Origin: Burkholderiaceae bacterium
GTDB taxonomy: Bacteria; Pseudomonadota; Gammaproteobacteria; Burkholderiales; Burkholderiaceae_C
Length of the DNA: 36,139 bases
Direction: 5' to 3'
Assembly: GCA_023954095.1 (NCBI GenBank)
Contig: JAMLIQ010000025.1
Coordinates: 1 to 36,139, forward strand
Positions 1-8,374 of this stretch are shown here, one piece after another. The translations under genes and the position numbers were made by a program. Under the pieces are notes generated by a model. It did no database searches. It saw only the letters and a list, made by a program, of their open reading frames with translations, and was not told the DNA's origin. Within the stretch, counting starts at the first letter, position 1; every line of letters starts with the position of its first letter.

Positions 1-9
1 GGAGTTGCG

Positions 10-39
10 ATGAATACAGCCAACACCATATCGGGTTAA
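10..39 (+). other. possible 9-codon mini-ORF upstream of norEF
   Basis: An ATG at 10 opens nine codons (MNTANTISG) ending in TAA at 37-39, with GGAG at 1-4 correctly spaced as a ribosome-binding site. It lies upstream of the FNR-like box, so it is more likely the end of an upstream transcript, or chance, than a leader peptide of the nor genes. The window edge hides its own context. Confidence 0.15.
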
Positions 40-51
40 CCCTCTGTATGG

Positions 52-65
52 TTGACTATAATCAA
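52..65 (+). promoter_or_regulatory. FNR/NnrR (Dnr)-type binding box
   Basis: TTGAC-TATA-ATCAA fits the TTGAY-N4-ATCAA pattern bound by FNR/CRP-family anaerobic and nitric-oxide regulators. It lies about 115-130 bases before the NorE-like gene, so such a regulator probably controls norEF. The same bases also contain TTGACT (52-57) which, with TTTTAT at 75-80 and a 17-base spacer, could be a sigma-70 promoter. In that case the box would overlap the -35 element. Which reading is right cannot be told from sequence. Confidence 0.55.
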
Positions 66-181
66 TAACATGAATTTTATGTGACTCTTTTTCGCCGAGG
101 CCTTTCCCAGCGCTTTGCCGCACCGCACAATGGTCTGGCGGGGCTTTCCGCAATCTCCAAGGGGTGCACGCCCCTGCCGCC

Positions 182-796
182 ATGACTGCTGCCGTGACTT
201 CTGTTTCTGAACGCCTGTTGCGCGAAACCGACAGGCCCTCCGCTCCGCAACTGCGGGGTGATCTGGGCGTGTGGTTCGTGATCCTGCTCGAGCTGCTGAC
301 CTTTGCCATCCTGTTCGTGGCCTATGCGTTTGCGCGCAACCGCGAGCCTGCGGTGTTTCAGGCGGGGCAGGCCACGCTCGACCTGCACTCCGGGGCGCTC
401 AACACCGTGCTGCTCATCACCGGGAGCTGGTGCGTGGCGCGCGCCGTGCAGGCGGTGCGGCGCAATGCGGCGCAGGCCGGGGCGCGCTGGCTGCTGGGGG
501 CGCTGCTCTGCGGCGGGGGATTCGTGGGCGTCAAGCTGGGTGAATACGCAGGCAAGGCGCAGGCCTGGGCCGACATGGGGGACAACACGTTCTACATGCT
601 GTACTTCCTTCTCACCGGGTTCCACTTTCTGCATGTGGCGGTGGGCATGCTGGCCATCGTCTACCTGTGGTGGCGCACCCGGCAGGGTGCCTACAGCGCC
701 CATGACAGCCATGCGCTGGAGACGGGGGCTGCGTTCTGGCACATGGTCGACCTGCTGTGGATCGTGCTGTTCCCGCTGGTCTATGTACTGCGCTGA
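182..796 (+). CDS. norE: NorE-like cytochrome c oxidase subunit III family protein
   Basis: A 204-residue membrane protein of the cytochrome c oxidase subunit III superfamily. It has about five hydrophobic segments (residues about 24-45, 66-87, 101-120, 140-166 and 181-203) and the family's histidine-bearing stretches GFHFLHVAVG and WHMVDLLW. It is shorter than true CoxIII (about 260 residues) and matches the NorE size. NorE is an accessory protein of nitric oxide reductase in denitrifiers whose biochemical role is poorly defined. The next gene is a NorF-like protein, 12 bases downstream, and an FNR-type box lies upstream, which both favour NorE over a respiratory CoxIII. I chose the ATG at 182. 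An in-frame GTG at 164 would add six residues, and neither start has a good ribosome-binding site. norCB is not in the window. Confidence 0.72.
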   Translation: MTAAVTSVSERLLRETDRPSAPQLRGDLGVWFVILLELLTFAILFVAYAFARNREPAVFQAGQATLDLHSGALNTVLLITGSWCVARAVQAVRRNAAQAGARWLLGALLCGGGFVGVKLGEYAGKAQAWADMGDNTFYMLYFLLTGFHFLHVAVGMLAIVYLWWRTRQGAYSAHDSHALETGAAFWHMVDLLWIVLFPLVYVLR

Positions 797-808
797 GAGG
801 GGCTGAAC

Positions 809-1081
809 ATGCATGCATCACGACTGAACCGCGCCTGGCTGCTGTTGCTGGCGATCACCGGCGTGACCTTCTGGATGGGCGAGAGCGGGTCAGCGGCGGG
901 CAGCCTGATGGTGGCGCTGGCGGTGCTGGGGCAGGCCTTTGCCAAGGGCATGGTGGTGGCGCTGGAGTTTCTGGAACTGCGCGAGGCACCGGCGCTCTGG
1001 CGCTGGCTGATTGCGGGCTGGCTGGTGCTGGTGCTGGGGCTGGTTGTACTGGCCTATGCCCTGGGCCTGCCCAAGGCCTGA
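809..1081 (+). CDS. norF: NorF-like cytochrome c oxidase subunit IV family protein
   Basis: A 90-residue protein with three hydrophobic segments (about 9-25, 32-52 and 65-86), as in the prokaryotic cytochrome c oxidase subunit IV / NorF family. It follows the NorE-like gene by 12 bases in the same direction, so the two are almost certainly co-transcribed. NorF is associated with nitric oxide reductase activity in denitrifiers. The short hydrophobic sequence carries few diagnostic residues, so the assignment rests on length, topology and the NorE-like neighbour. The ATG at 809 follows GAGAGGGGCTGAAC, a plausible ribosome-binding site. Confidence 0.65.
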   Translation: MHASRLNRAWLLLLAITGVTFWMGESGSAAGSLMVALAVLGQAFAKGMVVALEFLELREAPALWRWLIAGWLVLVLGLVVLAYALGLPKA

Positions 1082-1120
1082 ATGCGGCACAATTTGCGGA
1101 TTGTTGCTAACGCCTCCTGA

Positions 1121-2017
<897 letters not shown>

Positions 2018-2018
2018 T

Positions 2019-2215
2019 ATGAACACCCCCCTGCGTCGCTTCGCGCCTTCCCCCCTCTCTTGCATTGCTGCGCAATGCGGAGGGTGGTCGCCGCCAGCGC
2101 ACGCAAGCAAAGCGCCGCATACGCGGCTTGGCGGCCCTTGCGCGGCGGTCGCTGGCTTGGGCAGCGCCCAACGCAAGCGCTGCTCTTCTTGCATGGGCCG
2201 CATCAATGCGCCCCA
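2019..2215. repeat. intergenic GC-rich repeat, second family (copy 1)
   Basis: The 218-base gap between argB and the response regulator holds no convincing gene. It has CCTTCCCCCCTCTCTTGC (about 2047-2064), an inverted repeat ATTGC-TGC-GCAAT (about 2064-2076), GGAGGGTGGTCGCC and a GCCAGCGC block, then GCGGCGGTCGCTGGC. The order pyrimidine tract, short hairpin, GGAGGG/GGGACGCC, CCAGCGC recurs at 28904-28975 after the ABC ATPase gene. It looks like a degenerate intergenic repeat that can fold into hairpins. Its edges are approximate. Confidence 0.5.
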
Positions 2216-2235
2216 TTAATTGCCGAGGATGAACC

Positions 2236-2934
2236 ATGCGCCTGCTTCTGGTCGAGGATGACATCATGGTCGCCAGCGGAATCAAGCTGGGGCTGTCGGA
2301 TGCCGGGTATGCGGTGGACTGGGTGGGCAGCGGTGAGCGCGCCGAGGAGGTTCTGCAGCGCGAGACCTTCGATGTCGCGGTGGTCGATATCGGCCTGCCG
2401 GGCATGGATGGCCTTGAACTCACGCGCCGTCTGCGGCGCCCCGACATGGCCAGCCGCGACATGCCGGTGCTGATCCTGACGGCGCGCGACGCGCTGCAGG
2501 ACCGTGTGCAGGGGCTGGACCTGGGCGCGGACGACTACATGGTCAAACCCTTTGAGTTGCCCGAGCTGCTGGCCCGGCTGCGGGCGCTGCTGCGGCGCTC
2601 GCAGGCGGCCACCACGGCCGTTTTGGGCTTTGGACCGCTGGAGCTTGACACCGCCAACCGCCAGGTTGGCATTCGCCCGGCGGCCGATGCGGCCCTGGTG
2701 CCCATCGACCTGGGACCGCGCGAATGGACGGTGCTTGAATACCTGATGATCCACGCGCCCAAGCCCGCCAGCAAGGACAAGCTGCTGCAGGCGCTGACCG
2801 GCTGGGACAAGGAGATCACCCCCAACGCGGTCGAGGTGTACGTCTCGCGCCTGCGCGGCAAGCTCGAACCCCATGGCGTGGGCCTGCGGTCCATCCGGGG
2901 GTTTGGCTACCGGCTGGAACTGCTGGGCTCCTGA
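2236..2934 (+). CDS. OmpR-family response regulator (TctD/QseB-like)
   Basis: A 232-residue DNA-binding response regulator. The receiver domain occupies residues 1-120, with acidic residues D8/D9, phospho-acceptor D51 in VVDIGLPGMDG, and the conserved lysine in YMVKPFE. A winged-helix transcriptional domain follows (about 130-230), with LGPREWTVLEYLM and the recognition region VEVYVSRLRGKLE ending in IRGFGYRL. It accepts phosphate from the histidine kinase encoded 64 bases downstream. The kinase has a TctE-type N-terminus, so the pair may sense a small carboxylate, but no tricarboxylate transporter genes are adjacent. GAGGATGAACC just before the ATG at 2236 gives a reasonable ribosome-binding site. 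Confidence 0.9.
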   Translation: MRLLLVEDDIMVASGIKLGLSDAGYAVDWVGSGERAEEVLQRETFDVAVVDIGLPGMDGLELTRRLRRPDMASRDMPVLILTARDALQDRVQGLDLGADDYMVKPFELPELLARLRALLRRSQAATTAVLGFGPLELDTANRQVGIRPAADAALVPIDLGPREWTVLEYLMIHAPKPASKDKLLQALTGWDKEITPNAVEVYVSRLRGKLEPHGVGLRSIRGFGYRLELLGS

Positions 2935-2998
2935 GCCGCGCGGCTGCGCAGGACGACATGGCCCGCACACGCGCACGGCTGGCGGAATCGGACAGGGC

Positions 2999-4477
2999 AT
3001 GAGCCTGCTGCGCCCCCGCCTGCGGGCCATGACCTCGGACCTGCGCAACCGGCTGCTGCTGCTGCTGGTGCTGCCTCTGTGCGTGCTGGCGCTGCTGGGC
3101 GCCTGGATGGATTACCGCTCCGCCGACGAGGCCGCTTCGCGCCACGACCAGCGCCTGCTGCGCCTGCTGCCGGCGCTGGCCGACTCGGTGCTGGCGCGCG
3201 GGGCCGACGAGGGGGACACCCCGGTCTGGCTGCTGGCCCCGCCCGTGGAAGACTTCCTGCGCCACAGCAACTACACCAGCTACAGCGTGCGCGATCTCTC
3301 GGGCCGTCTGCTGCTGGGCGATGAATGGGTACACGGCGCCGTCCCCGCCACGCTGGAGCCCGAGTTCCACAGTGTGGAGTTCGGTGGCGTCACCTACCGG
3401 GTGGCGGTGCAGCGGGGGCGCACGGGGGCGGGTGAACTGGTCGTGGCGCTGGCCGACGGCACCGACCCGCGCCAGCAATGGGCGCAGCACCTGCTGCTGC
3501 GGGTGCTGCTGCCCAACCTGGTGCTGGTGGCGGCGGCGGCACTGGCCATCCACTGGGCAGTGCGCCGGGCGTTCAAGCCGCTGGTCGACCTGGCTGCGGC
3601 CGTGGAGCGGCGCTCGCCGCGTGATCTGAGCGCCATCGACGAGGCGGCGTCACCGTCCGAGGTGCGCCCGCTGGTCCACTCGCTCAACCGCCTGTTCACC
3701 CTGGTGAATGCGCAGGCCGAGAGTCAGCGGCGCTTCGTGGCCGATGCCGCGCACCAGTTGCGCACCCCGCTGGCAGGCCTGCAGGCCCAGGTCGAAGCCT
3801 GGGCCATGCTGGCGCGCTCCGGCATCAAAACGGTGGATGGTGCGCCAGATTCAAGGCCAAACAGGCCTCCAGGGCAATACCGGCAAGCGGTGTCAGCTAT
3901 TACATTAGGAGCGTCCGAGATCGAGAAATTGCGCGATGCCACGCGCCGCACCTCGCAACTGGCACACCAGTTGCTGGCGCTCTCGCGGGCAGATGCCCGC
4001 AGCCTCGATGGGCAGACCATGCAACGCGTGGATTTGCGGGAACTGTGCGAGAACATGCTGGAAATGTTCCTCGACACCGCCGCCGTCAAGGGCATCGACC
4101 TGGGGCTTGAAGTCCGGCCTGCGAACGTGATGGGCCATGGCTGGCTGCTGCGCGAACTGCTGTCGAACCTGGTGGACAACGCCATCAAGTACACCCCGGC
4201 CGGGGGCAGCGTCACCATCCGCTGCGGCACACAGCCGGGGCCGCAAGGCGGCGTGCGCGCCAGCCTGCAGGTGGAGGACGATGGCCCCGGCGTGCCAGCG
4301 GCCGAGCGCGGGCGGGTCCTCGAGCGCTTCTACCGGGTGCCGGGCACGGCGGGCGAGGGCACGGGCCTGGGTTTGCCCATTGCCGACGAAATTGCCCGCG
4401 CCCACGGCGCCCTGTTCACGCTGGAGGATGGCGGCAACGGACAAGGTTTGCTGGTCACCCTGGTGTTCCCCGTGTGA
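2999..4477 (+). CDS. sensor histidine kinase (TctE-like) with repeat-encoded DHp insertion
   Basis: A 492-residue membrane sensor kinase, partner of the preceding regulator. TM1 (residues about 18-36) precedes a periplasmic 2CSK_N-like sensor region (about 37-162). TM2 (about 165-185) leads to a linker and the DHp domain with phospho-acceptor H252 in DAAHQLRTPLAG. The ATPase domain has an intact N box (NLVDNAIKYTP), G1 (EDDGPGVP), an ERFYR segment and G2 (GTGLGLPI). About 23 residues after H252, at the turn between the two DHp helices, lies an unusual stretch (residues about 275-305). Its last 20 codons come from a dispersed DNA repeat (3855-3913) that keeps the frame open. The insert could alter hairpin length or leave function intact because it sits in the loop. 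The ATG at 2999 is chosen because the hydrophobic N-terminus follows it. Confidence 0.9.
   Translation: MSLLRPRLRAMTSDLRNRLLLLLVLPLCVLALLGAWMDYRSADEAASRHDQRLLRLLPALADSVLARGADEGDTPVWLLAPPVEDFLRHSNYTSYSVRDLSGRLLLGDEWVHGAVPATLEPEFHSVEFGGVTYRVAVQRGRTGAGELVVALADGTDPRQQWAQHLLLRVLLPNLVLVAAAALAIHWAVRRAFKPLVDLAAAVERRSPRDLSAIDEAASPSEVRPLVHSLNRLFTLVNAQAESQRRFVADAAHQLRTPLAGLQAQVEAWAMLARSGIKTVDGAPDSRPNRPPGQYRQAVSAITLGASEIEKLRDATRRTSQLAHQLLALSRADARSLDGQTMQRVDLRELCENMLEMFLDTAAVKGIDLGLEVRPANVMGHGWLLRELLSNLVDNAIKYTPAGGSVTIRCGTQPGPQGGVRASLQVEDDGPGVPAAERGRVLERFYRVPGTAGEGTGLGLPIADEIARAHGALFTLEDGGNGQGLLVTLVFPV
3851..3913 (+). repeat. dispersed 39-nt-spaced repeat, copy A (inside histidine kinase)
   Basis: The left arm at 3855-3872 (GGCCAAACAGGCCTCCAG) matches copy C at 15234-15251 in 15 of 18 bases. 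CAGCTATTA starts at 3894, exactly 39 bases after the left-arm start, the same offset as in copy C. It lies in frame inside the kinase DHp region and contains no stop in the coding frame. Confidence 0.75.
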
Positions 4478-4520
4478 GTCCAGGGGCTGTGCGAGAATCA
4501 ATTGCACACATCTTGCCGCC

Positions 4521-5171
4521 ATGACAGAGTCCGCCGCGCCCCTATCCCCCCCCACGCCCTCGCCTGCCGAGCGCAAGCGCGCACGGCCTGGTGAGCGGCG
4601 CGAGCAGATTCTGCAGGCGCTGGCCGCCATGCTGGAACAGCCGGGGGCCGAGCGCATCACCACGGCCGCCCTGGCGTCGCGTCTGGGCGTGAGCGAAGCG
4701 GCACTGTACCGCCACTTTGCCAGCAAGGCGCAGATGTTCGAGGCCCTGATCGATTTCATCGAACAGGCGGTGTTCGCCCGCATGGCGCAGATTCTGGAGA
4801 ATGGTTCTCCAGAGGGTGTACCGCCCGATGAAGGCGCCCACCGGGCCCAGCGTGTGGTCGCCCTGGTGCTGCAGTTTGGCGAGCGCAACCCGGGCCTGGT
4901 GCGCGTGATGGTGGGCGATGCCCTGGTGCTGGAGCATGAACGCCTGCAGCAGCGCATGAACCAGTTTTTTGACCGCATCGAATCGGGCCTGCGCCAATGC
5001 CTGCGCCCCGCCGCCGGTGCCGCTGGTTCGGCCACGCCGAGTGTGGATGCGCAGGTGGCCGCCAGCGTGCTGACGGCTTTTGTGCAGGGCCGCCTGCAGC
5101 GCTTTGCGCGCACCGGCCTGCGCCGCCTGCCGACAGAACACCTCGAAGCCAGTCTGGCGCTGATGCTCTGA
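4521..5171 (+). CDS. slmA: nucleoid occlusion factor SlmA (TetR family)
   Basis: A 216-residue TetR-fold protein. The N-terminal helix-turn-helix (about 27-75) contains ITTAALASRLGVSEAALYRHF and SKAQMFEALIDFIE, and the C-terminal part has the FGERNPGLVRVMVGDALVLE stretch, all close to SlmA. SlmA binds specific chromosomal sites and FtsZ to block division over the nucleoid. The N-terminal 20 residues are proline/serine-rich and variable. It is shorter in its dimer helices than classical TetR repressors, as expected. It follows the two-component pair by 43 bases and may be read through from it. The ATG at 4521 has no strong ribosome-binding site. An ordinary TetR repressor is the alternative but less likely. 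Confidence 0.85.
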   Translation: MTESAAPLSPPTPSPAERKRARPGERREQILQALAAMLEQPGAERITTAALASRLGVSEAALYRHFASKAQMFEALIDFIEQAVFARMAQILENGSPEGVPPDEGAHRAQRVVALVLQFGERNPGLVRVMVGDALVLEHERLQQRMNQFFDRIESGLRQCLRPAAGAAGSATPSVDAQVAASVLTAFVQGRLQRFARTGLRRLPTEHLEASLALML

Positions 5172-5264
5172 ACGGCGGCGCCCTGGCCGACACCCCGTCA
5201 ATTTGGGGGCGGCTCTCTATTTTTGGCCCCGGACTGGGCGCTGCGGTGAATTTGCTGCAGAATA

Positions 5265-5276
5265 GAACGATCGTTC
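5265..5276. promoter_or_regulatory. palindromic operator for the fatty-acid cluster TetR
   Basis: GAACGATCGTTC is a perfect 12-base palindrome lying 15 bases before the TetR start codon, in the position where TetR repressors bind their own promoter. I see no second copy in the window by eye. The simplest reading is autoregulation of the TetR-acyl-CoA dehydrogenase operon. Confidence 0.6.
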
Positions 5277-5291
5277 GTTTTTGTAGCCCCC

Positions 5292-6008
5292 ATGTCCGCA
5301 GCCTCTTCTTCCAGTCCGGCACCCCGCGTTTCCCGCACATCCCGTGCGCGCAGCGGTGGCGCCCGCGCTTTGCAAAAAGGGCAGCAAACCAAGGCGGCCA
5401 TCATCGACGCAGCGTTGGGCCAGGCCACGCACATCGGCCTGGAGGGCCTGTCCATCGGCGCCCTGGCCGAGGTGATGGGCATGAGCAAGTCGGGCGTGTT
5501 CGCACATTTCGGTTCGCGCGAGGAACTCCAGGTCTCGGTCATCCGCGAGTACCACCACTGCTTCGAGCAGGAAGTCTTCTTTCCCGCCATGGCGGCCCCG
5601 CGCGGCGTGGCACGGTTGCGCGCCCTGTTCGACAACTGGATGAAGCGCACTTCCATCGAGATCGATTCGGGCTGCATCTACATCAGCGGCGCCATCGAGT
5701 TTGACGACCGCACCGGTCCGGTGCGCGATGCGCTGGTCCATTCGGTGCTGACCTGGCATGCGGCCATGAAGCGCGCCATCCTGCAGGCCAAGGAGCTGGG
5801 CCAGCTCAATGCCGATGTGGTCGAGGACCAGATGCTGTTCGAGATCCACGGACTCATCCTGGCCTTGCACTACGAGGCCCGTTTTCTGAAGAACCCCGGT
5901 TCCATCGCGCGGGCGCTGACCGGCTTTGACAACATCCTTGCCCGCTTTGGCGCCCAGGCGCCCCACGCGGGCCTTTCCCCTGTTTCCACCCAAACCACCA
6001 AGGAGTAA
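5292..6008 (+). CDS. TetR-family regulator of the fatty-acid oxidation operon
   Basis: A 238-residue TetR/AcrR repressor. A basic, serine-rich N-terminal tail (1-30) is followed by the DNA-binding domain (about 32-80) with LSIGALAEVMGMSKSGVFAHFGS, then an all-helical ligand/dimer domain with a conserved IYISGAIEFDD stretch. Its stop codon is five bases before the acyl-CoA dehydrogenase ATG, and that gene's ribosome-binding site AAGGAG overlaps the end of this gene, so the two are one operon. A palindrome sits 15 bases upstream. By position it is likely a FadP-like acyl-CoA-responsive regulator of betaproteobacterial fatty-acid degradation, but the ligand is inferred. The ATG at 5292 is the first in frame after the palindrome. 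Confidence 0.88.
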   Translation: MSAASSSSPAPRVSRTSRARSGGARALQKGQQTKAAIIDAALGQATHIGLEGLSIGALAEVMGMSKSGVFAHFGSREELQVSVIREYHHCFEQEVFFPAMAAPRGVARLRALFDNWMKRTSIEIDSGCIYISGAIEFDDRTGPVRDALVHSVLTWHAAMKRAILQAKELGQLNADVVEDQMLFEIHGLILALHYEARFLKNPGSIARALTGFDNILARFGAQAPHAGLSPVSTQTTKE

Positions 6009-6013
6009 ACCCC

Positions 6014-7810
<1,797 letters not shown>

Positions 7811-7833
7811 TCGGGTGTCCCCGGCGGATTTCA

Positions 7834-7881
7834 AGCCTTTTTACCCTGGAGTGCCCATGAATAAAGCGCTAGCAGCTATTG
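7834..7881 (+). repeat. dispersed repeat, copy B (supplies start of DUF2147 gene)
   Basis: The right half, 7857-7880, matches copy F on the minus strand (34190-34213) in 22 of 24 bases, and GCGCTAGCAGCTATT (7866-7880) is identical to copy C at 15266-15280. CAGCTATT starts at 7873. The left arm by the 39-base rule begins at 7834 and ends in CTGGAG, more like copy G's left arm. The copy contains the ribosome-binding site, ATG and first eight codons of the next gene. Confidence 0.75.
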
Positions 7882-8294
7882 TTTTTGCAGTGATTGCCGT
7901 CCCCTCGTGGGCCCAGATGACGCCCGAGGGTCTGTGGCGCAACATCGACGACAAGACCGGCGAGGCCAAGGCGGAAATCCGTATCAAGGACAACGGCGCG
8001 GGCGGCCTCAATGGTGTGCTGGAGAAGCGCCTGGCCAAGGACGCCAAGCCCGAGGACCTGTGCAAGGAATGCAGCGACGACCGCAAGGACAAGCCGCTGC
8101 TGGGCCTGGAGATCATCCGCAACGCCAAGAAGGCCGAGGGCAGGGACGTGTGGGAGGGCGGCAAGATTCTCGACCCCGAGAATGGCCGCAACTACACGCT
8201 GCGCATGACGCCCATCGAAGGCGGCAAGAAGCTGGAAGTGCGTGGTTCCTTCGGCCCCTTTGGCCGTACGCAAACCTGGACACGCGTCCAGTAA
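7857..8294 (+). CDS. DUF2147 secreted protein
   Basis: A 145-residue protein with a signal peptide (MNKALAAIVFAVIAVPSWA, probable cleavage before QMTPEG) and one DUF2147 domain. The domain opens with PEGLWRNIDDKTGEAKAEIRI and ends with the family-like FGPFGRTQTWTRV. It is exported to the periplasm or outer envelope. The family's biochemical function is not established. A CKEC pair (about residues 64-67) could form a disulfide. It sits 46 bases after the acyl-CoA dehydrogenase and 80 bases before the FadN-like gene in the same direction, an odd place for an exported protein. Its ribosome-binding site (CTGGAG), start codon and first eight codons coincide with a copy of the dispersed repeat, so its translation start appears repeat-derived. 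Confidence 0.88.
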   Translation: MNKALAAIVFAVIAVPSWAQMTPEGLWRNIDDKTGEAKAEIRIKDNGAGGLNGVLEKRLAKDAKPEDLCKECSDDRKDKPLLGLEIIRNAKKAEGRDVWEGGKILDPENGRNYTLRMTPIEGGKKLEVRGSFGPFGRTQTWTRVQ

Positions 8295-8374
8295 CCACCC
8301 GGTCTGCCCGGCGCCAGTCGCGGGGTGTCTGACAACGGAGGCCCGGTTTGAGCGGGCTCCATGGAGAAACATCG

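Noticed and set aside
3821-3913. Possible frameshift or pseudogene in the histidine kinase because of the odd segment after the H box.
   Set aside because: The reading frame is continuous and all N, G1 and G2 motifs downstream are intact, so it is an in-frame insert and not a broken gene.
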